The notes below the pieces were generated by a model, which was not told the DNA's origin, did not search any database, and saw only the letters and a program-made list of their open reading frames with translations. From positions 625,064-689,063 of the forward strand of contig JALAHT010000001.1 in assembly GCA_025384855.1 (NCBI GenBank): a stretch of DNA of 64,000 nt, in the 5' to 3' direction. The DNA comes from Luteirhabdus salina (GTDB taxonomy: Bacteria; Bacteroidota; Bacteroidia; Flavobacteriales; Flavobacteriaceae). Shown here piece by piece: positions 17,469 through 25,793 of this stretch. Position numbers and translations under genes: made by a program. The number at the start of each line of letters is the position of its first letter. Position 1 is the stretch's first letter.

Positions 17469-18872
17469 ATGGAAAAATATGATATAACAATTATTGGTTC
17501 CGGTCCGGGTGGCTACGTGTGTGCCATACGTGCTGCACAACTGGGCTTTAAAGTGGCCATAATCGAAAAGTACAGTACCCTTGGCGGCACTTGCCTTAAC
17601 GTGGGCTGTATCCCTTCAAAAGCCTGGCTGGAAGCATCGGAACATTACCACAAGCTCAAACACCAATTCGAGGATTTTGGCATTAATGTCAAGGAGGCGA
17701 ATGTGGATATTATAAAAATGAACCAAAGGGTTCAAAACGTCGTGGGGGAAATCATCAACGGGGTAGCCTACCTGATGAAAAAGAACAAGGTCACCGTTTA
17801 TGAAGGCCACGGAAGCATCAAGGACAAAAACACCATTGAAATTAAGGGCGAAGACAAAACACAAACCATAGAAACCGATAAAATGGTCATCGCTACAGGG
17901 TCAAAACCTGCATCCTTGCCAAACATAGAAATAGATAAAAAAAGGATTATTTCCTCTACGGAAGCTCTTGTTCTTAAAGAAATCCCCAAACACTTGATGG
18001 TCGTTGGAGGTGGTGTTATTGGGGTCGAAATAGGTTCGGTTTTCGCCAGGTTAGGTTCAAAGGTTTCCATCGTAGAGTATTTTGATGGGCTTATTTATAC
18101 AATGGACAAATCTGTAGGGCATCAATTGTACAGGTCCCTAAGAAAACAGGATGTCGAGTTCTATCTGGAACACAAGGTCACAAAAACTGTGGCAGCAGAT
18201 GATAAAGTAAGCCTTACGGCACAGAACAGGAAAGACGACAAGGAAATGCAGTTGGAAGGAGACTATTGCCTGATGGCCATTGGGAGAAAACCTTTTACAT
18301 CAGGTCTTGGCCTTGAAAACGTGGGAGTGGAAACCAACGAAAAAGGACAATTAAAAGTTGATGATAACCTAGAAACCAATGTAAAAGGGGTCTATGCCAT
18401 TGGAGATGTAGTCCGAGGTGCGATGCTCGCCCATAAGGCCAGTGAAGAAGGTGTTTTTGTGGCCGAACGCATTGCGGGACAAAAGCCGCACATCAATTAT
18501 TCCCTCATACCAAACATTGTCTATACACAGCCCGAAGTAGCCGGCGTGGGACTTACCGAAGAGGAACTTAAAGAAGCAGGAAGGGCTATAAAAACGGGCA
18601 CGTTTCCCTTTAAGGCCAATGCACGGGCCAAGATAAGTATGGACACCGATGGCTTTATAAAAGTGATTGCAGACAAGGAAACCGATGAGATTTTGGGCGT
18701 GCATATGATAGGTCCTCGCATAGCCGATAGTTATACGGAAGCTGTCGTAGCGATGGAATTCAGGGCAGCGGCAGAAGATATTGCCAGAATGTCCCACGGA
18801 CACCCCACATTTTCAGAAACCTTTAAGGAAGCCTGCCTGGCCGCTACCGAAGACAGGGCGTTGCATATATAA
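17469..18872 (+). CDS. lpdA: Dihydrolipoyl-dehydrogenase-family flavoprotein
   Basis: A 467-aa pyridine-nucleotide disulfide oxidoreductase. FAD-binding GSGPGGYVCA at residues 10-19, redox-active pair in GGTCLNVGCIPSK, NAD-binding GGGVIGVEIG, second FAD motif YAIGD, and the dimer-interface HGHPTFSETF with the catalytic His. All fit dihydrolipoamide dehydrogenase, normally the E3 of 2-oxo-acid dehydrogenases. No E1/E2 genes are nearby, so here it probably serves metal or thiol redox, like the distant relative MerA; it lacks an HMA domain and the C-terminal Cys pair of MerA. It opens a group with the small helical protein 18 bp downstream. Confidence 0.9.
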   Translation: MEKYDITIIGSGPGGYVCAIRAAQLGFKVAIIEKYSTLGGTCLNVGCIPSKAWLEASEHYHKLKHQFEDFGINVKEANVDIIKMNQRVQNVVGEIINGVAYLMKKNKVTVYEGHGSIKDKNTIEIKGEDKTQTIETDKMVIATGSKPASLPNIEIDKKRIISSTEALVLKEIPKHLMVVGGGVIGVEIGSVFARLGSKVSIVEYFDGLIYTMDKSVGHQLYRSLRKQDVEFYLEHKVTKTVAADDKVSLTAQNRKDDKEMQLEGDYCLMAIGRKPFTSGLGLENVGVETNEKGQLKVDDNLETNVKGVYAIGDVVRGAMLAHKASEEGVFVAERIAGQKPHINYSLIPNIVYTQPEVAGVGLTEEELKEAGRAIKTGTFPFKANARAKISMDTDGFIKVIADKETDEILGVHMIGPRIADSYTEAVVAMEFRAAAEDIARMSHGHPTFSETFKEACLAATEDRALHI

Positions 18873-18890
18873 AATTATAAAAAAACGAAG

Positions 18891-19100
18891 ATGAGGAAAA
18901 TTCAAAAGCTAACCCAGGAAATCAACGAATTGACAGTAAGGATTGAACACGAATATCCCGAACTCTATCGGTATTTGGACGAGAACCCCATAACGATTCC
19001 CGTAGATGATGAAGCAAAACTGACTTATAAATCGTTCGCTGATTATTTGGAGAGCTTAAAATCAATTTTGGAAAGATATATGGAATCCCATAATAAGTAA
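18891..19100 (+). CDS. Small helical protein of the metal island
   Basis: A 69-aa protein, almost all predicted helix (heptad-like MRKIQKLTQEINELTVRIE), acidic, with no signal or membrane segment. I do not recognise a domain. It sits 18 bp after the flavoprotein and 43 bp before a CDF transporter, so it is probably translated in the same transcript. Confidence 0.6.
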   Translation: MRKIQKLTQEINELTVRIEHEYPELYRYLDENPITIPVDDEAKLTYKSFADYLESLKSILERYMESHNK

Positions 19101-19143
19101 AGATTTAAAAGACCAAACGTAGAATTTAATACAGATTATTTAA

Positions 19144-19944
19144 ATGTCCACTATAAACAAAAGCACTTTTAAGGTAAGTCAAATGGATTGCCCTTCCGAA
19201 GAACAGATGATACGGATGAAACTGGAGTCAAACCCTCAAATCAAATATCTGGACTTTGACATTCCGAATAGGAAATTAGATGTGTATCATCAGGGGAATG
19301 CCCAAGAAATAAACGTGGAATTGGGTGCATTAAAGCTGGGGGAAAAACTTTTGGGAACAGAAAAGGCGGAAACACCTATTGCCGAAGACGAGACCAAACA
19401 AAAGAAGATACTCTGGTGGGTCTTGTACATCAATTTTGGGTTTTTCGTTATCGAAATGACCACGGGTTGGATTTCTTCCTCGATGGGCCTTATTGCGGAT
19501 TCACTAGATATGCTAGCCGATTCCATTGTGTACGCATTGAGCCTTTTTGCCGTAGGTGGTGCCATTGCACGAAAAAAGAAAGTGGCGAAGTTCAGTGGCT
19601 ATTTTCAGATGGCGTTGGCCCTGCTGGGATTTTCGGAAGTCCTGAGAAGGTTTTTGAGCAGTAGCGAAACCCCTTTGTTCCAATGGATGATTATCGTTTC
19701 CATTTTTGCCCTTATCGGCAACCTCGTTTCCCTATGGCTCATAAACAAAGCCAAGAGTAAGGAGGCGCATATGCAGGCAAGTGCCATCTTTACCTCAAAC
19801 GACATTATTGTGAACGGCGGGGTAATACTGGCAGGGGTGCTGGTTTATTTTTTAGACAGTAAATGGCCCGATTTGGTCATAGGCGGTATTGTATTTGCCT
19901 TTGTGATGCGTGGTGCCATTAGAATTTTAAAATTGTCCAAATAA
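19144..19944 (+). CDS. CDF-type cation transporter with degenerate HMA domain
   Basis: A 266-aa protein. Residues 1-70 form an HMA-like ferredoxin fold whose metal motif is reduced to MDCPSEEQ (one Cys). After a charged linker, six hydrophobic segments include LIADSLDMLADS, the Asp-x3-Asp pair of the cation-diffusion-facilitator metal site, and SNDIIVNGG in the TM5 position. The C-terminal cytoplasmic domain of most CDF proteins is missing. It likely exports Zn, Co or a similar ion by proton antiport. The N-terminal HMA fusion is unusual for CDF families but common in this type of flavobacterial island. Confidence 0.85.
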   Translation: MSTINKSTFKVSQMDCPSEEQMIRMKLESNPQIKYLDFDIPNRKLDVYHQGNAQEINVELGALKLGEKLLGTEKAETPIAEDETKQKKILWWVLYINFGFFVIEMTTGWISSSMGLIADSLDMLADSIVYALSLFAVGGAIARKKKVAKFSGYFQMALALLGFSEVLRRFLSSSETPLFQWMIIVSIFALIGNLVSLWLINKAKSKEAHMQASAIFTSNDIIVNGGVILAGVLVYFLDSKWPDLVIGGIVFAFVMRGAIRILKLSK

Positions 19945-20030
19945 TTTAAATGAAAACATTTGCAATACATAAACTGATGAACATTCAACAGGTCGGAATT
20001 AAAAACCCAAGCTAAACACTAAAATTATTA

Positions 20031-20663
20031 ATGGAAAAATCGAGAAAAAAGAATCTTAAAGAAGCAAGGACACTTCAAATATGGAACGTCATTTATGACG
20101 TTACTGAAGTGTTCATTTCGCTAATTGCGGGAATCACAGCAAACAGTTCTGCACTTATTGGCTGGGCATTGGACAGCACCATAGAAGTAATTAGCGCAGC
20201 AACATTAGGCTGGCGCCTTCACGGTGAACTCAAAGGTATGGATGAGGAAAAGGTAAAGCGGCGAAAGAAAATCACATTATATGTTATTGCGGCATCCTTT
20301 ACTTTGGTATGCCTTTTCATTTCCTACGATTCAATCACAAAGCTCATCAATCAAGAAACATCAAATTGGAGTACTTTGGGTTTAATTATTTTGCTTGTTT
20401 CATTGGTAGTTAATCCTATTTTAATCTATTACAAAAGGAAATATGGGAATAAACTTGACAGTCCAGCATTGCTGGCCGATGCCAAAGACACTTTTATTTG
20501 CCTATATCAAACAGTAGTGGTACTTGCTGGATTGCTATTGGTCAATTGGCTGGGCTGGTGGTGGGCAGACCCTGTTGCAGCGTTATTAATTGTGCCCTAT
20601 GCGGCAAAAGAAGGTTGGGAAGCACACAATAAAGCTAAAGATATAAACTATAACGCCGAGTAA
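20031..20663 (+). CDS. Short CDF-like cation transporter
   Basis: A 210-aa membrane protein with about six helices. GWALDSTIEVIS (TM2) and LLADAKDTFICLYQT (TM5) sit where CDF transporters place their metal-binding acidic residues, though the second site has D-x3-E instead of D-x3-D. No cytoplasmic C-terminal domain is present. A second small cation transporter next to the 19144 gene, probably for a different ion or as a hetero-partner. Start chosen at the ATG after an AT-rich gap of 86 bp. Confidence 0.75.
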   Translation: MEKSRKKNLKEARTLQIWNVIYDVTEVFISLIAGITANSSALIGWALDSTIEVISAATLGWRLHGELKGMDEEKVKRRKKITLYVIAASFTLVCLFISYDSITKLINQETSNWSTLGLIILLVSLVVNPILIYYKRKYGNKLDSPALLADAKDTFICLYQTVVVLAGLLLVNWLGWWWADPVAALLIVPYAAKEGWEAHNKAKDINYNAE

Positions 20664-20750
20664 GAAAGACCAAAATGAAAAGAAGAACTCTACGTGTATC
20701 GCACCAGTTTGCTGGTAATGGTTTTTTACGTGTTGAAACTTTTTTGATAG

Positions 20751-20930
20751 ATGAAAAAGGAACTTTTTAAAGATTGCTCGATGAGGCTCAATATGCTGGA
20801 TGAAAACATCCGCAAATTGGCCGTAAAGTATGCTGAAGAATACTATATAACAAACCAATGTTCCAAGGAGGAAGCCCTTGAACGCGGCATTGTAAAAGCA
20901 GAGATGGAAATGAGAAACTTAAAGAAATAA
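20751..20930 (+). CDS. Small charged helical protein, paralogue A
   Basis: A 59-aa protein (MKKELFKDCSMRL... ending MEMRNLKK), predicted as two or three helices. The block CSKEEALERGIVKAEMEM matches the layout of FSKEKAITEAIVRAEEWF in the 58-aa protein at 22264-22440, so the two look like paralogues flanking the APC permease gene. It starts 88 bp after the CDF gene and ends 7 bp before the permease. No function is known to me. Confidence 0.6.
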   Translation: MKKELFKDCSMRLNMLDENIRKLAVKYAEEYYITNQCSKEEALERGIVKAEMEMRNLKK

Positions 20931-20937
20931 TATAATT

Positions 20938-22254
20938 ATGGCAGAATTAAAAAAATCATTGGGTACGTTTCGTCTTACCTTTTACGGCGTTGGCACTATT
21001 GTAGGCGCAGGAATATACACCGTCATTGGTGCAGCCGCAGGACAAGCAGGTACCGACCTTTGGTTGAGTTTTATCTTTGCGGCCATTGCTGCCAGTGTTT
21101 CAGCAATGTCCTATTCTGAGTTATCCTCTACCTATCCCAATGCAGGTGCGGAATTTATTTTTGTTCGTAAAGCGTTTCCAAAAATTGACATACCGTCCTT
21201 TCTCACAGGCTGGACGATTGCGTTTCACAGTTCGGCAACGATAGCTGCCGTATTGTTGGCCTTTTCCGGATATTTTAATACCTTTTTTAGCGTGCCTTCC
21301 TTGTTGATAAGTTATGGCGTACTGCTAGTTCTCTCGTTAATAAGCATTACAGGAATCAAGAAATCATCCACCGCCAATATCATTATGGTAAGCATACAGC
21401 TTTTGGGATTGTTCATTCTCATTGCGGTTGGGCTTGCCGAAACAGGTCCGCCTAAGGCAAAGTTTTTCAAGGTGGAATCCTTTTCCGGAACTTTGGCGGC
21501 AACAGCAACCTTGTTTTTTGTCTATACAGGTTTTGAACATATGGCAGCATTGGGTTCGGAAGTGAAAAACCCTGGCAAGACCATTCCTCGTGCCTTTCTC
21601 TTGACTATGGTGTTTACAACCATTATCTATCTGCTCATAGCTTTTACGGTTCTAAACATTGCCGACCCGTCAGAACTGGCAAAAGTAGATTCGCCACTTT
21701 CGCTTGCGGCATCCAATCTCAACGGTTGGTTGCCAGTTGCCTTAGCGGTCGCAGCACTTTTTGCTACTGCAAATGCTGCTTTTAGTGGTATTATTTCCAT
21801 AAGTAGGTTGCTGTTTGGAATGGCAAAGGTAGGTGAACTTCCAAAAGTAATGACCAAAACCAATGCACAGCAAGTACCTTGGGTTACTACCATTGTAGTA
21901 ATGATTGCAGTTGCAGGATTTATGTTGTTGGGCGATATTAAAATCGTAGCAGGAATGTCGTCATTAGGCGCGTTGCTCGTTTTTGTCGCCGTGAATATTG
22001 CCCTCATCGTATTGCGTTTTAAAGCACCTAATAAAGAAAGGCCCTTTAAAGTTCCCTTATCTATTGGAAAAGTACCCGTACTTCCTATTGTTGCTATACT
22101 CATTAGCCTCTCTTTGGTCATACAATTTGATTGGCAAGTATATGCTGCATTTGCAGTTGCAATTGTAGTGGGTATTTTACTAGATTATTTTTTAGATAAA
22201 AGACCAAAAAAGGAAATAGATGCGGAAGAGGAAAAGGAATTGTTTAAACATTAA
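20938..22254 (+). CDS. APC-family amino-acid/cation permease
   Basis: A 438-aa membrane protein with about 12 helices and the APC start GTFRLTFYGVGTIVGAGIY, in which GxGxIVGAGI forms the substrate-binding loop, plus the conserved GFEHMAALGSEVKNPGKTIP segment. Such proteins import amino acids or small organic cations. Its place between small helical proteins and metal transporters suggests supply of a thiol or metal-chelating amino acid, which is speculation. The C-terminus is acidic (DAEEEKELFKH). Confidence 0.85.
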   Translation: MAELKKSLGTFRLTFYGVGTIVGAGIYTVIGAAAGQAGTDLWLSFIFAAIAASVSAMSYSELSSTYPNAGAEFIFVRKAFPKIDIPSFLTGWTIAFHSSATIAAVLLAFSGYFNTFFSVPSLLISYGVLLVLSLISITGIKKSSTANIIMVSIQLLGLFILIAVGLAETGPPKAKFFKVESFSGTLAATATLFFVYTGFEHMAALGSEVKNPGKTIPRAFLLTMVFTTIIYLLIAFTVLNIADPSELAKVDSPLSLAASNLNGWLPVALAVAALFATANAAFSGIISISRLLFGMAKVGELPKVMTKTNAQQVPWVTTIVVMIAVAGFMLLGDIKIVAGMSSLGALLVFVAVNIALIVLRFKAPNKERPFKVPLSIGKVPVLPIVAILISLSLVIQFDWQVYAAFAVAIVVGILLDYFLDKRPKKEIDAEEEKELFKH

Positions 22255-22263
22255 TTTATTGTT

Positions 22264-22440
22264 ATGGACTGGATGTTTGAAGACTTTAAAACAGATTTGG
22301 ATAAACTCAATCCAACTGTAAGAGAAAAAGCTATAGAAATTGCGAATAAATTAATTGAACAGGATCATTTTTCTAAAGAAAAGGCTATAACGGAAGCAAT
22401 CGTGCGAGCTGAAGAGTGGTTTTATGATTTAGGAGGATAA
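22264..22440 (+). CDS. Small charged helical protein, paralogue B
   Basis: A 58-aa acidic protein beginning 9 bp after the permease stop. The KEKAITEAIVRAEEWF segment mirrors the protein at 20751-20930. Both flank the permease, so a role as cytoplasmic partner of the permease is possible, but I recognise no named family. Confidence 0.55.
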   Translation: MDWMFEDFKTDLDKLNPTVREKAIEIANKLIEQDHFSKEKAITEAIVRAEEWFYDLGG

Positions 22441-22464
22441 ATAACAAAAAAAATTAAAATACTT

Positions 22465-22623
22465 ATGTCCATTAATAGAAGAGAAAGAAGAAAGAAGAAA
22501 GAAAAGAAATCTAAAAGCAATATTAGTAAAAAAGAGAAAATTATAGGAATTTTTGCTTTAATCGCTGTATTTGCCGCTGCCATTCTTTTTTACTTTCTTG
22601 TTCTTATCAACCATCATCATTAA
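22465..22623 (+). CDS. Small single-pass membrane protein
   Basis: A 52-aa protein: a very basic N-terminus (RRERRKKKEKK), one membrane helix (about residues 26-47) and a C-terminal His triplet. It should sit with its basic end in the cytoplasm and His residues outside. It follows the 58-aa gene by 24 bp. Function unknown. Confidence 0.5.
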   Translation: MSINRRERRKKKEKKSKSNISKKEKIIGIFALIAVFAAAILFYFLVLINHHH

Positions 22624-22726
22624 ATAAAACATAATCTATATCTAAATATCAATGGGTTAAGTTTCGCATTATACATAGTTTAATTGTTAATTGATTTAAA
22701 ATAAATGGCTTAAAATAACTATTAAA

Positions 22727-23383
22727 ATGACCAACTCGGAAGAGAACCATATAAAAGCTATTTTTCATTTAAGCGAAGAGGGAATTAAAATCGCATCGAC
22801 AAATGAAATTGCAAAGCGGATGAACACAAGGCCGTCCTCTGTAACTGATATGATTAAGAAGTTATCAAAGAAAGGTTTGGTCAATCACAAAAAATATAAA
22901 GGAACTTTTTTAACAACGAAAGGGAAAAAAAGAGCACTTCAGATTGTGAGAAAACATAGATTGTGGGAAACATTTATGGTTGAAAAGCTCAAATTTAATT
23001 GGGACGAGGTTCACGAAATTGCAGAACAATTAGAACATATAAATAGCGAAAAATTAATTGATAAGCTTGATGAATTTCTAGGTTTTCCAAAAGTTGACCC
23101 CCACGGCGACACCATACCCAAAAAGGATGGTTCGTATGAAAAACAAGAAAAAATACGTTTAAGCGAATTACCTATTGGTAATGTTGGGGTTTGTGTTGGT
23201 TTAGGAGATTCTTCAACAGCTTTTTTCAGGTTTTTGGACAAATATAAAATTGCCTTGGGTAGTACAATTAAAGTATTGAGCAAAGAAGAATTCGACAAAT
23301 CAATGGACATTTCCATTTCGGGCAAAAGTTTTCATATATCACATCAAATTGCGTATAACCTATACATTAATATCAAACATTAA
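22727..23383 (+). CDS. DtxR/MntR-family metal-dependent repressor
   Basis: A 218-aa regulator. N-terminal winged helix (residues 1-60; MNTRPSSVTDMIKKLSKKGLV), then the DtxR dimerisation and metal-binding domain with RKHRLWETFMVEKL and a WDEVHEIAEQLEH helix carrying His/Glu ligands, and a C-terminal FeoA/SH3-like domain (about 145-217). Such proteins bind Mn2+ or Fe2+ and repress uptake genes. The ZIP transporter gene starts at the base after its stop, so the pair is surely co-expressed and the repressor probably controls it. Confidence 0.88.
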   Translation: MTNSEENHIKAIFHLSEEGIKIASTNEIAKRMNTRPSSVTDMIKKLSKKGLVNHKKYKGTFLTTKGKKRALQIVRKHRLWETFMVEKLKFNWDEVHEIAEQLEHINSEKLIDKLDEFLGFPKVDPHGDTIPKKDGSYEKQEKIRLSELPIGNVGVCVGLGDSSTAFFRFLDKYKIALGSTIKVLSKEEFDKSMDISISGKSFHISHQIAYNLYINIKH

Positions 23384-24205
23384 ATGGAATATATAATAGA
23401 TTATTTTGAATCTATCAACCCCATTGTAGCAGCACTCTATGCAACCTTATTCACGTGGGGATTAACCGCGGCTGGTGCTTCGCTGGTTTTTTTATTTAAA
23501 GGTATGAATCGTGCAATTTTGGATGGAATGTTAGGATTTACTGGAGGTGTAATGGTAGCCGCAAGTTTTTGGAGCTTGTTGGCACCAGGAATTGAAATGA
23601 GTCCCGGAGAAGGGTTTGTTAAGGTATGGCCTTCAGCAATTGGATTCTTTTTAGGTTCACTTTTTATTTTTGGATTAGATAAAATTCTTCCTCATTTGCA
23701 CATCAATTTTAAAGAAAGTGAAAAAGAAGGTTTACAAACATCTTGGCGCAGAACTACGCTTTTAACATTAGCAATAACGATGCATAATATACCTGAGGGC
23801 CTAGCAATTGGTGTACTGTTTGGCGGGGTCTCTGCTGGGTTTGAAGGTGCAAGTATTGGGGGTGCAGTAGCTTTAGCATTAGGTATAGGCCTGCAAAATT
23901 TTCCTGAAGGCTTTGCTGTTGCTATGCCATTAAGAAGACAGGGATTAAGCCGACGAAAAAGCTTTATGTTTGGGCAAGCTTCTGCCATTGTAGAACCATT
24001 TGCTGCTGTTATAGGGGCCTGGGCAGTTTCAACCTTTCAGCCCATTTTGCCTTATGCTCTCTCTTTTGCTGCGGGTGCAATGATTTTTGTGGTAGTTGAA
24101 GAGGTAATTCCAGAAACACAACGGGATAACTATACTGATATTGCTACAATGGGTTTTATAGGCGGTTTCATTATAATGATGGCATTGGATGTTGGTCTAG
24201 CGTGA
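23384..24205 (+). CDS. ZIP-family divalent metal transporter
   Basis: A 273-aa membrane protein with about eight helices. TM4 holds MHNIPEGLAIGV and TM5 LQNFPEGFAVAM, the HN-x2-EG and QN-x2-EG metal-site motifs of GufA/ZupT-like ZIP proteins. It imports Zn, Mn or Fe. It abuts the DtxR gene directly (no gap). An importer in an island otherwise full of exporters supports two-way homeostasis. Confidence 0.9.
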   Translation: MEYIIDYFESINPIVAALYATLFTWGLTAAGASLVFLFKGMNRAILDGMLGFTGGVMVAASFWSLLAPGIEMSPGEGFVKVWPSAIGFFLGSLFIFGLDKILPHLHINFKESEKEGLQTSWRRTTLLTLAITMHNIPEGLAIGVLFGGVSAGFEGASIGGAVALALGIGLQNFPEGFAVAMPLRRQGLSRRKSFMFGQASAIVEPFAAVIGAWAVSTFQPILPYALSFAAGAMIFVVVEEVIPETQRDNYTDIATMGFIGGFIIMMALDVGLA

Positions 24206-24243
24206 AACAGTAAAAGTATTGAGAGAGATGATTGTATAATCTA

Positions 24244-24272
24244 TTGATTTTTAATCCCGAATTATAATTTTG
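24244..24272 (+). promoter_or_regulatory. Promoter of rteC
   Basis: TTG at 24244-24246, an 18-bp spacer, then TAATTTTG at 24265-24272, close to the TTG-N19-TAnnTTTG consensus. It leaves a leader of about 30 nt before the TTG start codon of rteC. Confidence 0.5.
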
Positions 24273-24308
24273 AGATGGGTTTGATAATTAATTAAAACCA
24301 TTAAAAAA

Positions 24309-25160
24309 TTGAGAAAAAAAGTAAATAAGATTTTAAATAAATATAAAGAAGAAATACAAACAATTGAAGAATCTAATCTTAGCGATTTTAACAATGTAGA
24401 AAAAGGAATTTCGATTTCAAGAAAATACTTGCAGAAATTACGTGTATGTGTCAGGGAAAATGAATTCATCAATCAAAAAAACGAAATAATCTTTTTTAAA
24501 AAACACAAACCCTATGTTTATAGTAGATTGAAATTTTATGTGAAACTATATAACTTCTTAATAAATAGACCTGCGGGAACCATAAAATCTCAACAGGAAT
24601 TTATTGATTCAGAGATAAATAGTTTACAAGAAAGCAATAGACGCAATATCGATTTTATAAAATACTATAGAGAGGACTCTGAGCTTTTGGATGAATTTTA
24701 TTTTCTAAGAGGAAACGACAAAATAAGTTTGGTTTCTAATACCTCTCATTTTTATACAGATGCGGAATTTTCAACAAGCCACGATAATGCAATTGCTAAA
24801 ATTATGGCCTATGACCTGCTTATAAGTCATTATGTTGAAGAATTGCATAATTTGAGAGGCTTATCCTATGGCATACCAAACAAACTAAATACTTTATCAA
24901 ACGGTGAACGATTAGGCTGGACAGCTTCAAAAACAGATTTGATTGAATTGATTTATGCCCTACAAGCATCTGGTGCAATTAAAAGTGGTACAGCTGGAAT
25001 TAAAGAAATGGCATCAGCTTGTGAAGAGATTTTCGACCTTAATCTTGGAAACGTATATAGAACCTTTCTTGAAATAAGAGAACGGAAAATTGACCAAACA
25101 AAATTTATAGATAGACTAAAAGCAACATTGTTAAGGCGAATGGAAGAAACGGACGGGTAA
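24309..25160 (+). CDS. rteC: RteC-family regulator of element excision
   Basis: A 283-aa protein with a long helical N-terminal half and a C-terminal helix-turn-helix region (about 215-283, SKTDLIELIYALQASGAIKSG). In the Bacteroides element CTnDOT, RteC binds upstream of the xis operon and activates excision and transfer. The same arrangement appears here: rteC, then paired inverted repeats, then an excisionase-like HTH gene. The start is TTG, since no ATG lies before the conserved N-terminal helix. This is the strongest sign that the region is a conjugative transposon. Confidence 0.88.
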   Translation: MRKKVNKILNKYKEEIQTIEESNLSDFNNVEKGISISRKYLQKLRVCVRENEFINQKNEIIFFKKHKPYVYSRLKFYVKLYNFLINRPAGTIKSQQEFIDSEINSLQESNRRNIDFIKYYREDSELLDEFYFLRGNDKISLVSNTSHFYTDAEFSTSHDNAIAKIMAYDLLISHYVEELHNLRGLSYGIPNKLNTLSNGERLGWTASKTDLIELIYALQASGAIKSGTAGIKEMASACEEIFDLNLGNVYRTFLEIRERKIDQTKFIDRLKATLLRRMEETDG

Positions 25161-25189
25161 TCTTCTTTCGTAGAGAATGTTAAATTTTT

Positions 25190-25214
25190 ACCCAACTTGG
25201 GTATGACTTGGGAA
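25190..25214. repeat. RteC-site candidate, copy 1
   Basis: Palindrome ACCCAA-C-TTGGGT followed by ATGACTTGGGAA. The copy at 25317 differs only in two bases after the palindrome (GCG for ATG). Position between rteC and the xis-like gene suggests an RteC binding site. Confidence 0.55.
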
Positions 25215-25316
25215 AAAATAAAATTAATTTTAGTTATCATCATTTGACATAGATGATTTAAAGAACGACCTCTAAATCAAACCAATTTAAACCATTGAAA
25301 ATGAGCATATAAAATC

Positions 25317-25341
25317 ACCCAACTTGGGTGCGACTTGGGAA
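25317..25341. repeat. RteC-site candidate, copy 2
   Basis: Same palindrome ACCCAA-C-TTGGGT followed by GCGACTTGGGAA, 127 bp downstream of copy 1 in direct orientation. Each unit thus has three TTGGG half-sites, two as a palindrome and one spaced. Confidence 0.55.
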
Positions 25342-25445
25342 TAAAATTCAATAAATCTATTCAAATTTGTAGAATGAAAGTCAAATCGACAGATTCACGA
25401 ACACTTATTTATTAAAATATTTTAGTGCGTGAGCTAAATCAGGTC

Positions 25446-25484
25446 AGGGGCTATCAATTAAAAGTATGAACCCAGATAGTCCCT
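25446..25484 (+). promoter_or_regulatory. Leader stem-loop before the xis-like gene
   Basis: AGGGGCTATC (25446-25455) pairs with GATAGTCCCT (25475-25484) through ten pairs including one G-U, with a 19-nt loop. It ends 21 bp before the ATG at 25506 and could act as an attenuator or RNA control element of the excision operon. Confidence 0.45.
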
Positions 25485-25505
25485 TTCTATTAAAACCGTT
25501 CTATT

Positions 25506-25790
25506 ATGCCGACAAGTATTATTACCACAGACGACCTTCGGGAATTCAAAATGGAATTGCTCGATGACATTAAAAAATTATTATCCAAACAAGCTACTGG
25601 GAAGCTCAAAAAATATCTAAAATCTTCTGAGGTTATGGATGTGCTTCAGGTAAGTCCAGGCACATTACAAAACCTTCGTATCAACGGAACACTACCATAT
25701 ACCAAGGTTGGTGGCATCATCTACTACGACGCTGAAGAAATCCAAAATGTGATGACTGCCAATCGTGTACAACACGGTCTTAGCTCTTAG
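25506..25790 (+). CDS. Excisionase-like helix-turn-helix protein
   Basis: A 94-aa DNA-binding protein. After a helical N-terminus, residues about 38-85 form a MerR/excisionase-type winged helix (YLKSSEVMDVLQVSPGTLQNLR, then LPYTKVGGIIYYDAEEI). It corresponds in place and type to the small HTH genes (xis2c/xis2d) downstream of RteC sites in CTnDOT-like elements. The next gene begins 3 bp after its stop, so an operon is clear. Confidence 0.78.
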   Translation: MPTSIITTDDLREFKMELLDDIKKLLSKQATGKLKKYLKSSEVMDVLQVSPGTLQNLRINGTLPYTKVGGIIYYDAEEIQNVMTANRVQHGLSS

Positions 25791-25793
25791 GGT

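Larger units (their letters stand above)
25161..25505 (+). other. rteC-xis regulatory interval
   Basis: 345 bp without a gene. It holds two 25-bp direct repeats, each containing a palindrome, and a stem-loop just before the HTH gene; both are listed separately. No clear TAnnTTTG element was found between them. Confidence 0.6.

Noticed and set aside
17469-18872. MerA-type mercuric reductase for the first flavoprotein
   Set aside because: It has the full dihydrolipoamide dehydrogenase signature (HGHPTFSETF) and no C-terminal Cys pair.
20675-20770. 31-codon ATG frame before the 59-aa protein
   Set aside because: Short, overlaps the next gene in a different frame, and no similarity to known small proteins; not enough to call.
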